DNA of 64,000 bases from UBA4416 sp943362175 (GTDB taxonomy: Bacteria; Bacteroidota; Bacteroidia; B-17B0; Aurantibacillaceae). How positions within the stretch are numbered: the first letter of the stretch is position 1; each line of letters opens with the position of its first letter. Location of the stretch: positions 62,001 to 126,000 of the forward strand of contig CALRIU020000014.1 of the NCBI GenBank assembly GCA_943362175.1, given 5' to 3'. Below are positions 8,200-16,270 of the stretch, one piece after another. A program made the translations under genes and the position numbers. Under the pieces are notes generated by a model, which worked only from the letters and a program-made list of their open reading frames with translations, made no database searches and was not told the origin of the DNA.

Positions 8200-8595
8200 C
8201 TAAGCGAATTTTTTAATCGCTTCCGGGCTTAGCGGTGTGAAGAAGTTAATGAGGTTGCCATCCGGATCACGAAACAGCAGGGAGCGGTTGCCCCAGGGCA
8301 TGGTGGTAGGCTCCTGAACGATCTCGGGCCTTAATGCTTTGATGCGCTCATAATCCTCATCCACATTTTTCACGAGGAACTCAATGATGACACTTTGGTT
8401 GGAAGCCGCCTGTGCTACGCCTTCTCCGAAAAAGGCCAGTGTTTTGGTGCTTCCGATGGCTAATGTAAACGGGCCTGCCGGAATTTCCGCAAAGTCGTCT
8501 GTGGCCCACCTGGCGGGCAAAGCCGTGGCTTTTTCTAAAAATGTAACTAAGCGCTTGATGTCGGCGGTAATAATCCTTAATGATGCTGCTTTCAT
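8200..8595 (-). CDS. VOC-family (glyoxalase/bleomycin-resistance fold) protein
   Basis: The 131-aa protein shows the paired beta-alpha-beta-beta-beta units of the vicinal oxygen chelate superfamily. The ending PWGNRSLLFRDPDGNLINFFTPL is diagnostic. The first strand lacks an obvious histidine metal ligand, so the enzymatic role is open; many relatives are small-molecule-binding or resistance proteins. It converges on the reductase gene with 17 bp between stop codons. Confidence 0.85.
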   Translation of the reverse strand: MKAASLRIITADIKRLVTFLEKATALPARWATDDFAEIPAGPFTLAIGSTKTLAFFGEGVAQAASNQSVIIEFLVKNVDEDYERIKALRPEIVQEPTTMPWGNRSLLFRDPDGNLINFFTPLSPEAIKKFA

Positions 8596-8691
8596 GTTTT
8601 TCAGGGTTTAAACGGTTGATGAACGCAAAGTGCAACCTGAGAGTGACAACCCTATGTCAGCAGCGCATTATAATTTTTTCATGTTTTCGGA

Positions 8692-9327
8692 CTACAGCAA
8701 TCCCTCCAGCTTCTGCTTCAGCTCCGCCAGCTCCTGCTCCAGGGCTGTGACGCGGGCTTCCAGCTCAGCAATGTTTGGGCGGGCCGCTGCTTCGTGGTGG
8801 GTCTCTTCCTCATCGGGCATCGCGCTCTCGCCAAACAAGTGGGCATAGCGCCCTTCCTTCTGGCCGGGCTGTTTGGGCATGGCTTTCACAAAAGGAGGCT
8901 CTGCCTGGGCCAGGTTGTTGAGGCTTTCCAGCACCGACTCGAGCGAGGCAAATTCGTGCATGCGCCCGGCATTGGTGTTCAGCTCGCCCGGCGTTTGAGG
9001 CCCGCGCAGCAGCAGGAGGCAAAGGATGGCCTCCTCGGCATCGGAAAGCGTATAGCGCACCGAGAAGTTATGCTTGTATTTCAGCACCCGGCTGCCGCCA
9101 CCCACGGCAGTATTTACCAGGCCCTGGGTTTTGAGGCTGTTGATCGTTGTTACGATGGTCGACTCGTCATAGTCCGTTACCGGGCGGCGCGAGGTTTTCT
9201 GGTTGCAGCCCGCCGCCAGGGCGTTCACCGTCATCGGGTAATAGTCGGGCGTGGTCTTGCTTTTTTCGAGGAGAGTGCCCAGCACGCGCTGTTCGGCGGC
9301 GCTGAGAAGAGGTAATTGATTTTCCAT
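8692..9327 (-). CDS. yceH: YceH family protein (DUF480)
   Basis: The 211-aa protein matches the YceH/DUF480 family, which is built of two winged-helix domains. The N-terminus LLSAAEQRVLGTLLEKSKTTPDYYPMTVNAL and the segment NQKTSRRPV are family hallmarks, followed by LLLRGPQTPGELNTNAGRM. The last about 35 residues form a leucine-rich coiled coil (LEARVTALEQELAELKQKLEGLL region), compatible with dimerisation. The function is unknown; wHTH domains suggest nucleic acid binding. Confidence 0.9.
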   Translation of the reverse strand: MENQLPLLSAAEQRVLGTLLEKSKTTPDYYPMTVNALAAGCNQKTSRRPVTDYDESTIVTTINSLKTQGLVNTAVGGGSRVLKYKHNFSVRYTLSDAEEAILCLLLLRGPQTPGELNTNAGRMHEFASLESVLESLNNLAQAEPPFVKAMPKQPGQKEGRYAHLFGESAMPDEEETHHEAAARPNIAELEARVTALEQELAELKQKLEGLL

Positions 9328-9456
9328 AAACTAGTCTGAGCCCTAAGGTACAAAAAAGTGAATGTGTTCTCCATCATAATTTTGAGATGAAAACTATTTC
9401 ACGTGCCGGTCTATAGTATTAAAATGTTGGGTCTGTCGCAACTGTGCAATTCAGGC

Positions 9457-9587
9457 GGGCGTGTCCCTGCGGGCCAGGCTATCACTCCTCCCGATGGATA
9501 TCGGGACTTTTTGCCGCACTTCGACTGCGCTCAGTGAGCGGCAAAAAGGATTTCCACTGCTTCCGATAGCTATCGGAACCTTCACGC
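9457..9587 (+). repeat. GGGCGTG...TCACGC element, copy B
   Basis: This 131-bp copy begins GGGCGTGTCCC and ends CCTTCACGC. It has two inserted dyads: CCCGATGGATATCGGG near 9499 and TCCGATAGCTATCGGAA near 9561. The central hairpin is TTTTTGCCGC...GCGGCAAAAA around CTTCGACTGCGCTCAG. It is the main content of the 416-bp gap between yceH and the aminotransferase gene. Confidence 0.65.
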
Positions 9588-9743
9588 AATTTCACTCAAA
9601 AGTTATGAGTTAAACCGAACCAGCAGCGTCTTGTTTTCTAACCGGTTAAAAAGTATTAGTCTCAGCTTTACATTCCCACCTCTCTACTCCTTATATTTTG
9701 CTTTCTTGCCCGCTAAGTGTATTTTAGTAAAAATTATGTCACG

Positions 9744-10886
9744 ATGCACATCCGCAGCAAACTACCCAATGTAGGCACCACTATCTTCACGGTGATGAGT
9801 GGCCTCGCCCGCGAACACAAGGCCATCAACCTCTCCCAGGGCTTCCCCGATTTCGAGGCCGATCCCCTGCTGATGGAGCTGGCCCGTAAGCATACCGCTG
9901 CGGCGTTTAACCAGTATGCCCCCATGCCCGGCGCCCTGCCCCTGCGTGAGCAGATTGTCACGCTTCTGCAAAACTGCTACGGTGCGCAGTACAACCCTGA
10001 TACCGAGATCACCGTTACGGCCGGCGCCACCCAGGGCATCTATACCGCCATCGCTGCGTTTATCAACCAGGGCGATGAGGTGATTGTGTTTGAACCTGCC
10101 TACGACTGCTATACGCCCGCCATCGAAGTACACGGCGGCATCCCCAGGCCCATTGCCCTGGAGTATCCCGGTTTCAGCATCAACTGGGAAACCGTAAAAA
10201 ACACCATCAGCGACCGCACCCGCATGATCATCATCAACTCGCCCCACAACCCCAGCGGCACCACGCTTTCGGCAAGCGACCTCCGGGAGCTGGAGAGGCT
10301 GGTGCGCGACCGAAACATCATCGTGCTGAGCGACGAGGTGTACGAGCACATGGTCTTCGACGGCGCCCGGCACGAAAGCGTAGCCCGCTACAAGAGCCTC
10401 GCCTCCCAGTCCTTCATCGTGTCCTCCTTCGGCAAAACCGTGCATGCCACCGGCTGGAAGATCGGCTATGTGGCCGCTCCCCAAGAGCTCATGGCCGAGT
10501 TCCGCAAAGTACACCAGTTCCTTGTGTTCTGCGTCAACCACCCCTTTCAGATGGCACTCTCTGAGTACCTGAAAGACGAATCCCACTACAAGGGCCTGCA
10601 CGCCTTTTACCAGGCCAGGCGCGATTATTTCCGCAGCCTCATCAGCAGCTCCCGCTTCGGTATCGAGCCCTGTACCGGTACCTATTTCCAGCTACTCAAT
10701 TACAGCGCCATTTCCGGCGAAGCCGATACCGGGCTTGCTATCCGCCTCACCAAAGAAAAAGGCCTGGCTGCGATTCCGCTCTCGGTCTTCTACAGCGACC
10801 AGCGCCAGCAGAACCTGCTCCGTTTCTGCTTTGCCAAAAAAGAAGAAACCCTTCAACAAGCAGCCGAAATTATCTGTACCTTGTAG
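9744..10886 (+). CDS. ybdL: Methionine aminotransferase (class I/II PLP enzyme)
   Basis: The 380-aa protein is a fold-type I aminotransferase of the YbdL/kynurenine aminotransferase group: INLSQGFPDF at 28-37, AGATQGIY at 93-100, SPHNPSGT at 166-173, D197 and Y200 in LSDEVYEH, and the PLP lysine K231 in SSFGKTVHATGWKIGY. YbdL-type enzymes convert 2-keto-4-methylthiobutyrate to methionine, commonly with glutamine as amino donor. The omega-amidase gene 2.4 kb downstream in the same direction supports this role. I chose the ATG at 9744 over the upstream in-frame one because homologues begin near SKLPNVGTTIF. Confidence 0.85.
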   Translation: MHIRSKLPNVGTTIFTVMSGLAREHKAINLSQGFPDFEADPLLMELARKHTAAAFNQYAPMPGALPLREQIVTLLQNCYGAQYNPDTEITVTAGATQGIYTAIAAFINQGDEVIVFEPAYDCYTPAIEVHGGIPRPIALEYPGFSINWETVKNTISDRTRMIIINSPHNPSGTTLSASDLRELERLVRDRNIIVLSDEVYEHMVFDGARHESVARYKSLASQSFIVSSFGKTVHATGWKIGYVAAPQELMAEFRKVHQFLVFCVNHPFQMALSEYLKDESHYKGLHAFYQARRDYFRSLISSSRFGIEPCTGTYFQLLNYSAISGEADTGLAIRLTKEKGLAAIPLSVFYSDQRQQNLLRFCFAKKEETLQQAAEIICTL

Positions 10887-10902
10887 GATATTCCCTGATG
10901 CC

Positions 10903-11562
10903 ATGAAAGCCATCTACCTCATCGTTTTCCTGCTTAGCCTGCTCAGGATCCAGGCGCAGGACACCATCGTGTATAAGAACGGGCTCAAGACCCCAGTTGT
11001 GCTCAAAGAAATTTCGCCGGCTGAGATCCGCTACCAGCGTGTGGGCATGACCGAGGGCCCCGATTACGTCATCAGCAAGGCCGACGTGGACCATGTCGTC
11101 TACAAAAATGGCCTCACCGAGCGCTTCCAGGCAGTACCTCCGGCACAGGCACCTTTAGAAACACAGCCCCCGGCATCACCGCCTTCGATACTGATGCCCT
11201 ATACCGAAAAAATCGACTACCGCACCGCCAAAAGAAATTACCGCACGCTGAAAGAGTTCGCCCTCAATCATCCCGACCCCAGACGCCAGCCACAGTTGGC
11301 GGAGCTGGCCCTCGATATCAGGCAGTATAAGAACGGCCAGGATGGCACCCGCACCGGCGCCATTGTCTGCGGCGGCCTGGCCATTGGCGGCAGCTTCCTC
11401 TACGCCCTGTCCTATGCGCTTTCCAATGAGAACGAGCCTGCCTTTTATGTCCCTCCCGCCATCCTTGGCGGCCTGGCCGTAGGACTCGGTTCTGTGTCTA
11501 TCATATACAACGTGAAGCTCAGGGACAAGCGCAAGGAATTTGTGGACCTTTACAATGAATAA
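10903..11562 (+). CDS. Exported paralogue 1 of a three-gene family
   Basis: The 219-aa protein has a signal peptide (MKAIYLIVFLLSLLRIQA) and then the family module: DTIVYKNG, EISPAEIRYQRV, GPDYVISKADVDHVVYKNG. This probably forms a small beta-rich domain after export. The second half has two transmembrane segments (about 150-200). Paralogues are at 11555-12217 and 12588-13301. The function is unknown. It starts 16 nt after the aminotransferase stop and overlaps the next gene by 8 nt, so the three lie in one operon. Confidence 0.75.
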   Translation: MKAIYLIVFLLSLLRIQAQDTIVYKNGLKTPVVLKEISPAEIRYQRVGMTEGPDYVISKADVDHVVYKNGLTERFQAVPPAQAPLETQPPASPPSILMPYTEKIDYRTAKRNYRTLKEFALNHPDPRRQPQLAELALDIRQYKNGQDGTRTGAIVCGGLAIGGSFLYALSYALSNENEPAFYVPPAILGGLAVGLGSVSIIYNVKLRDKRKEFVDLYNE

Positions 11563-12217
11563 GATGCTGCGCATATTGTTCTTCTTCGGGTTGCTAGGTT
11601 CCCGCAGCCTTTGGGCGCAGGATAGCCTCTTCATCAAAGACTCCGAAACGCTCCTGGTACGTGTGCTCGAAATTTCTTCTGCCGAAGTGTCCTACAAGAT
11701 GTACTTCAACCCCGATGGTGTGATCCATAAGGTCGCCAACTCGCGGGTAGAGAAGATCGTGTACGAGAACGGCAAAACGGAATCACGCTTTCAGATCGCC
11801 AAAAAAACCACGGCGCCTGTCAACGGCTACAGGCCGGGCCAGTTCATCATCGACGATAACCACATCAGTTACGATAACCGCGATATTGCCCATCGCGAAG
11901 CCTTTAAGATCATGCTCAGGCGCGATCCGCAGGTCAACTCCGATGAGCTCAACCTCCTGTTGCTGGATGCCGAAGGAAAGCGCAACGCACAGATCGGCTT
12001 TACCATTGCCGGCCCTGTGCTCTTCCTGGGCAGCTCCTACCTGGGCATCAGGCGCTATTACGGACCCAACGACAGGCCCATGCTGCGCAATTTTGTGCTC
12101 ACCGGTGTGGGGCTCTTCGTGGCCTCGGAGATCACCGCCATGATCTACAAATCCGTGAAGAACCGCAAGATCCGACAGGCAGCGAAGCTTTACAACAAGG
12201 AGATTTCCTTTGATTGA
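11555..12217 (+). CDS. Exported paralogue 2 of a three-gene family
   Basis: The 220-aa protein has a signal peptide (MNKMLRILFFFGLLGSRSLWA). The same N-terminal module as its neighbours follows: EISSAEVSYKMYFNPDGV, then VEKIVYENGKTES. A helical linker and two hydrophobic segments follow (GFTIAGPVLFLGSSYLG and FVLTGVGLFVASEITAMIY). The ATG at 11555 overlaps the preceding stop by 8 nt. No known domain is recognised. Confidence 0.75.
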   Translation: MNKMLRILFFFGLLGSRSLWAQDSLFIKDSETLLVRVLEISSAEVSYKMYFNPDGVIHKVANSRVEKIVYENGKTESRFQIAKKTTAPVNGYRPGQFIIDDNHISYDNRDIAHREAFKIMLRRDPQVNSDELNLLLLDAEGKRNAQIGFTIAGPVLFLGSSYLGIRRYYGPNDRPMLRNFVLTGVGLFVASEITAMIYKSVKNRKIRQAAKLYNKEISFD

Positions 12218-12328
12218 AAAGATTTTTTTACTCAATTCTTTGTAGCTACATGAAACCGAATGTCAGTCCGGGTGATCCGTAGCAATAGCGTAGGATCGTA
12301 TCGAAAACGACATGAGACAGTTTTGCTT

Positions 12329-12465
12329 GCGTGAGCGATTGAAGCGGAAATCCTTTTGCCGGTTGCTGAGCTGTCGGCCTGTCACGACACGTCGTGAGAG
12401 TCGAAGGGCAAGTCGAAGCACGGCAAAAGATTGCAGCGTAAAGCGCGACCCGCAGGGGCACGCCC
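12329..12465 (-). repeat. GGGCGTG...TCACGC element, copy C (inverted)
   Basis: This 137-bp copy is in reverse orientation to copies A and B. Read on the minus strand it begins GGGCGTGCCCCTGCGGGTCG and ends TCGCTCACGC. The central stem is TTTTGCCG...CGGCAAAA, with an inserted TCACGACACGTCGTGA dyad. It sits between paralogues 2 and 3, so the third gene may have its own promoter. Confidence 0.65.
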
Positions 12466-12587
12466 AAATCAGTCAATTCTTGAGAAGCACACTTGTGCGG
12501 GTTTAATGCTTCGTAATGCACGTTGCATACTTTATTCCCGATTTGGCCGTTTATTATTATCTCATTTATTTTACTACTTTTAATACA

Positions 12588-13301
12588 ATGAAACACAGCC
12601 TATTTTTTATGCTCCTGCTCATGGGCTTTCTCTCCCTTCGTGCGCAGGATACGATTTATAAACGCAGCGGAGAAATTATCCCTGCAAAGATCACGGAGAT
12701 CAGCACGGCAGAAGTTAAATACAAGCGCTTCACGATGCCCGACGGCCCGGTCTTTATCATCGGCCGCAACGAAGTGCAAAAGATCCGCTTCTCCAATGGG
12801 GTGGTTGATTCCTTTGCGGTATCCCAGCCGGTAACAACGCAGACCGTTATGCCCGTCGAAATCCCGGTCATCATACAGCCGCAGCAGGCAACGCCTGTGC
12901 TCACGGGCCTCATCGAGAATCCGCGGGCCGGCCTGTACTATTACAACGGGGCTAAGATCAACGAAAAGAAAATGCTTTTCATTGCCGCCGACAAAAACAG
13001 GACCTGGAGAAACAAAGAGCTCGACCAGGCTATCCTGGCCACCGGCCACTTTAAAAAAAACCAGTACATTTCAGGCTTCGGCGGGCCGGCCGTGCTCATT
13101 GTCTGCCTCATTGCGGCCACGCAAACCTCCCAGAACAATCCCAACTCCAATGTTTCAGGTGCCCTGGTGTTTAATGGCCTGGGGATCCTGGTGGCCTCGC
13201 AGATCGTATCGCCCATGTTCAAGCGCAAGCGCTCACAAAGCGCGCGCAAGGTGGTGATGCTCTTCAATGAGCAGGTACAGAAACAGCAGCCACAAAACTA
13301 A
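12588..13301 (+). CDS. Exported paralogue 3 of a three-gene family
   Basis: The 237-aa protein has a signal peptide (MKHSLFFMLLLMGFLSLRA) followed by the shared module: DTIYKRSGEIIPAKITEISTAEVKYK in parts, GPVFIIGRNEVQKIRFSNG. A proline/glutamine-rich linker at about 80-105 leads to a C-terminal part with two hydrophobic segments. It is separated from paralogue 2 by repeat copy C. It ends 12 nt before the omega-amidase gene, so those two are likely co-transcribed. Confidence 0.75.
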   Translation: MKHSLFFMLLLMGFLSLRAQDTIYKRSGEIIPAKITEISTAEVKYKRFTMPDGPVFIIGRNEVQKIRFSNGVVDSFAVSQPVTTQTVMPVEIPVIIQPQQATPVLTGLIENPRAGLYYYNGAKINEKKMLFIAADKNRTWRNKELDQAILATGHFKKNQYISGFGGPAVLIVCLIAATQTSQNNPNSNVSGALVFNGLGILVASQIVSPMFKRKRSQSARKVVMLFNEQVQKQQPQN

Positions 13302-13313
13302 CATAGCCGGCAA

Positions 13314-14090
13314 ATGGATTTAACAGTCACCACCCTGCAAACCTCCCTCCATTGGGAGGACCCTGCCCGGAACCTTGAGCACTTGAGGGAGAAGATCGCC
13401 CAGCTTCCGCCAACCGATCTTCTCATCCTTCCCGAAATGTTCACTACCGGTTTCACGATGAAACCCGAAAGCCTGGCCGAAGATGCTGGGGGAGCGGGCC
13501 TGCAGTGGATGCAGGAGCAGGCGCATGCCAAAGGCTGCGTGGTGGTGGGAAGCATTTCCGTAAAAGAAAACGAAAACTACTACAACCGCTTATATTGGGT
13601 AAAGCCCGATGGCTCTTTCCTGTCCTACGATAAGCGCCACCTCTTCCGCATGGGGAAAGAGCATGAGCATTACACCGCAGGAAACAGCAGGCTCACCATC
13701 GACTATAAAGGCTGGAAGATCTGCCCGCTCATCTGCTACGACCTTCGTTTTCCGGTATGGAGCAGGAACACGCCGCAGGATCCCTACGACCTGCTCATCT
13801 ACGTGGCCAACTGGCCCGAAGTACGAAGCTTTCCCTGGAAGCACTTGCTGATAGCCCGCGCCATCGAGAACCAGTGTTACGTGGCAGGCGTTAACCGCAT
13901 AGGCGAGGATGGCAATGGCATTTCACACAGCGGCGATACGGTGCTGCTCAACCCGCGCGGCGAAGCCATCAGCGAGACCAGGGCCCACGAAGACCGCCTC
14001 GAAACCCTCACGCTCTCCTACCAGACGCTCAGCGATTTCAGAAAAGCCTTTCCGGTATTGGATGATGCGGATCGTTTTAAGATCGCTTAA
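13314..14090 (+). CDS. yafV: Omega-amidase / nitrilase-superfamily amidohydrolase
   Basis: The 258-aa protein is a carbon-nitrogen hydrolase with the complete catalytic triad: E41 in LLILPEMF, K107 in YDKRHLFRMG and C141 in CPLICYDLRFP. It resembles YafV/NIT2 omega-amidases, which hydrolyse 2-oxoglutaramate, the product left when glutamine donates its amino group. With the YbdL-type aminotransferase upstream this completes an irreversible glutamine-driven methionine salvage step. The substrate is inference from family and context. Confidence 0.85.
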   Translation: MDLTVTTLQTSLHWEDPARNLEHLREKIAQLPPTDLLILPEMFTTGFTMKPESLAEDAGGAGLQWMQEQAHAKGCVVVGSISVKENENYYNRLYWVKPDGSFLSYDKRHLFRMGKEHEHYTAGNSRLTIDYKGWKICPLICYDLRFPVWSRNTPQDPYDLLIYVANWPEVRSFPWKHLLIARAIENQCYVAGVNRIGEDGNGISHSGDTVLLNPRGEAISETRAHEDRLETLTLSYQTLSDFRKAFPVLDDADRFKIA

Positions 14091-14224
14091 TCACATCACG
14101 ACCCCTCGTGACAGAAGGAGCACTGAAGAGCTCAAGGTGATCAGAACAACGATCGCTTCTGTTTCTGTGATTTCCAGGCGTCTGTGGGTTAATAGAACAG
14201 ATGGATCATTTGAAGACACAAAAA

Positions 14225-14251
14225 TGCCTCATCATCGGATGAGGCGTTTTT
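14225..14251 (+). terminator. Terminator downstream of the omega-amidase
   Basis: GCCTCATC (14226-14233) pairs with GATGAGGC (14238-14245), followed by GTTTTT. It is 136 nt after the omega-amidase stop. The remaining 14252-14469 shows no further gene or clear signal. Confidence 0.7.
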
Positions 14252-14469
14252 GTGTTCTGTCAGGCGCCGGCTGGTCGGGGGTGTTGTGACTCGAAAGTCA
14301 TGCAATTTCTGGTGCCCGCTTAGCCTGCCATCACTTGTGAAATTTGTTCATGCGTAAATTTTACATTGAACAAAAGGGTCGCTTGCCAGGCGCCGGATCC
14401 GCAGGTCATTCAGATTCGCCGGATACATGGACGCCAAAAATAGAAAAGGATTAAGCCGCCGCGCAACGC

Positions 14470-14916
14470 TTACTGATTATCCTTAAACAAGTTCCCGATG
14501 GAAGTTCCCAGATCGCTCATATCGTGATTAAACTCTTCCTTGAAGCTTTGCCAGCCTTCTTTGGTTTCATCTTTATAATTGTCGAGCTTGGCTTTCAGCT
14601 CATCGTTCCTTCTTTCGAGGTCGGCAATCGCGTCGTCATACTCTTTTTTTGCTTCCTTTTTTTTGTCTTTGCTCTTTGCTTTCAGATCGGCAATATCCTG
14701 TTTGTTTTTTTCGATGCGGGCATTTACATCCGCCACAAACTCATCACGTTCTTTTTTGAGGTCTTTTTGGGTTTCATCCAGTTTTTGCTCTACGTCTCTG
14801 GTAGCCTGGTCGATGTTTTCAGAAACTTCTTCTTTTTTGGAGTCGGAGCAGGAGGAAAAAGCGGTTACGCTTAACACAGCAAAGGCAGCGGCGATGGGTA
14901 CAAGGGTAATTTTCAT
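14470..14916 (-). CDS. Coiled-coil lipoprotein
   Basis: The 148-aa protein starts with a lipoprotein signal peptide (MKITLVPIAAAFAVLSVTAFSSC, lipobox near residue 23). It continues as an almost uninterrupted charged helix rich in K, E and D (about 30-130). This looks like a membrane-tethered periplasmic coiled coil. No enzyme motif is present. The start at 14916 is chosen for the signal peptide; upstream codons are not conserved-looking. It lies at the edge of the stress island and may have a structural envelope role (inference). Confidence 0.75.
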   Translation of the reverse strand: MKITLVPIAAAFAVLSVTAFSSCSDSKKEEVSENIDQATRDVEQKLDETQKDLKKERDEFVADVNARIEKNKQDIADLKAKSKDKKKEAKKEYDDAIADLERRNDELKAKLDNYKDETKEGWQSFKEEFNHDMSDLGTSIGNLFKDNQ

Positions 14917-15055
14917 AATGGTTTGGATTTTTAGGTGTGGGTTATTTTTTGGTGTTGATAAGTGTTGTGTTTGCGCTTTCTGCTTTTCAAGGCCATAGCC
15001 AGTGTTATGATCCCGGCATATAGAAGACATGTATCGGCAGAAAGAAGATCCATAT

Positions 15056-15547
15056 TCAGTTGAGGCGAATGATGTAGTAATTCAGCACCATCGCAAAGCA
15101 GCACCACAGCAAATAAGGAATTTGCAGGTAGGCCGACAGGCGATGTACTTTCTGAAGGCGCATCATCCAGAAACAGATGGCGCCTATCAGGCCGGTGATG
15201 ATCACCAGCGCCAGTGAAGGATTCTTCAAACCGAAGAACGCCAGGGTCCACAGGGCATTCAGCGTAAGCTGCACCCAGAAAAGCGCGATGCTGTGCCTAT
15301 ACGACTCCATATCGTTTGAGCCATGCTTCATCGTATTATAAAAACCCAGGCCCATCAGCAGGTACAGAAAGGTCCATACCGGCCCGAAGATCCAGTCAGG
15401 CGGATTAAAGCCCGGCTTGTTCAGGAAAATGTACCAGCTGTTGATGGCATTCAATGTCAGAAAACCTGCGATCATGCCCACGAGCTCACACAGTAAAATG
15501 GCGCCTGCCAGCTTCTTATAGTCGGATTTAGAGCTTAGTGTAGTCAT
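15056..15547 (-). CDS. tspO: TspO/MBR family tryptophan-rich sensory protein
   Basis: The 163-aa membrane protein has the five-helix TspO/peripheral benzodiazepine receptor fold. Typical motifs are present: W and PGFNPPDWIFGPVWTFLY in helix 2, NALWTLAFFG in helix 3-4, and a late aromatic segment ending in YLLWCCFAMVLNYYI. TspO proteins bind porphyrins and are linked to oxidative stress responses. Two in-frame starts, 15553 and 15547, are possible. Confidence 0.92.
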   Translation of the reverse strand: MTTLSSKSDYKKLAGAILLCELVGMIAGFLTLNAINSWYIFLNKPGFNPPDWIFGPVWTFLYLLMGLGFYNTMKHGSNDMESYRHSIALFWVQLTLNALWTLAFFGLKNPSLALVIITGLIGAICFWMMRLQKVHRLSAYLQIPYLLWCCFAMVLNYYIIRLN

Positions 15548-15568
15548 AGGCATCGTATGGGCAGGTGT

Positions 15569-15598
15569 AAAATGGAGGCCGGTGAAAGCCTCCATTTT
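15569..15598 (-). terminator. Hairpin between the DUF2383 gene and tspO
   Basis: AAAATGGAGGC (15569-15579) and GCCTCCATTTT (15588-15598) form a perfect 11-bp stem. It follows the DUF2383 gene in its direction of transcription and separates it from tspO. Confidence 0.6.
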
Positions 15599-15682
15599 GT
15601 TGTTTTACATCGTGTAATCAGTGCCGTTTCATCTCAGGTTGTAAAAACTTTAAAAAACTAAATGAAAAAAAACAGGCTGCTT

Positions 15683-16174
15683 TTATGTAAAACTATTGTT
15701 ATATCCGTAAAACGTCAGGTTCCCGTATTTCCGTATCAGGTCCTGCGATTTTTTAATAGCGGTTTGTTGCTCCAGGATCAGTTGCCTGATGTCTGCCGGA
15801 ATCTTAACATCCGAATGAAGCGCTTCATCATAGGCCCTGATCGCCGCCGCTTCTCCAAATTCGCAGCTGTCGAGAATAGAGGCGGTGTTATTTGCCTTGA
15901 ATGTATTTTTAATTTCCATCCAGATCCGGAAGATCTTGCCGGCAAAAGTCGTATCGGCATTATTTTCACCTTCCAGCCTGCTTACCTGCGCCTGGAGCTC
16001 GCTGATGAAATCCTCGCTCTGCTTGGACTTTTCATGAAAAATGGAAGAAAGATCCGGATACTTGTCCGCCTGCTTCATGGCAGTTCTGTAGCCTTCTACC
16101 CGGTCGTTGTTTATTCTGGCCAGGTCTTTCAGGAGAATCACAAGGTTTTTTGTATTTTCTGAGGAAGATGTCAT
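15683..16174 (-). CDS. DUF2383 / PA2169-type four-helix bundle protein
   Basis: The 163-aa protein resembles the PA2169/DUF2383 ferritin-like helical family: LKDLARINNDRVEGYRTAMKQ, then SELQAQVSRLEG, then GEAAAIRAYDEALHSDV. These proteins are small and stress-associated, with no proven enzyme activity. I chose the ATG at 16174 because the sigma-54-like site at 16194-16209 lies directly before it. The longer in-frame ORF would read through that site. Confidence 0.8.
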   Translation of the reverse strand: MTSSSENTKNLVILLKDLARINNDRVEGYRTAMKQADKYPDLSSIFHEKSKQSEDFISELQAQVSRLEGENNADTTFAGKIFRIWMEIKNTFKANNTASILDSCEFGEAAAIRAYDEALHSDVKIPADIRQLILEQQTAIKKSQDLIRKYGNLTFYGYNNSFT

Positions 16175-16193
16175 TTGGCATTTATCCTCTTTT

Positions 16194-16209
16194 TTCAACG
16201 ATGATGCCA
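16194..16209 (-). promoter_or_regulatory. Sigma-54-like -24/-12 promoter of the DUF2383 gene
   Basis: On the minus strand the site reads TGGCATcatcgTTGAA, two mismatches from TGGCAC-N5-TTGCA and with exact spacing. The -12 G is present but C is A. It lies 20 nt before the ATG and inside the 96-bp gap after the kinase operon. Confidence 0.45.
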
Positions 16210-16270
16210 ATGAAACAGAGGCCGGCAAAGCCTTTTAGCTACCCGGAATGTGGAAGGATGTCCTCAATGG

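Noticed and set aside
9762..10601. Long open frame opposite the aminotransferase
   Set aside because: The GC-rich coding strand leaves the antisense open; dnaK-like cases here behave the same. No start signal or family.
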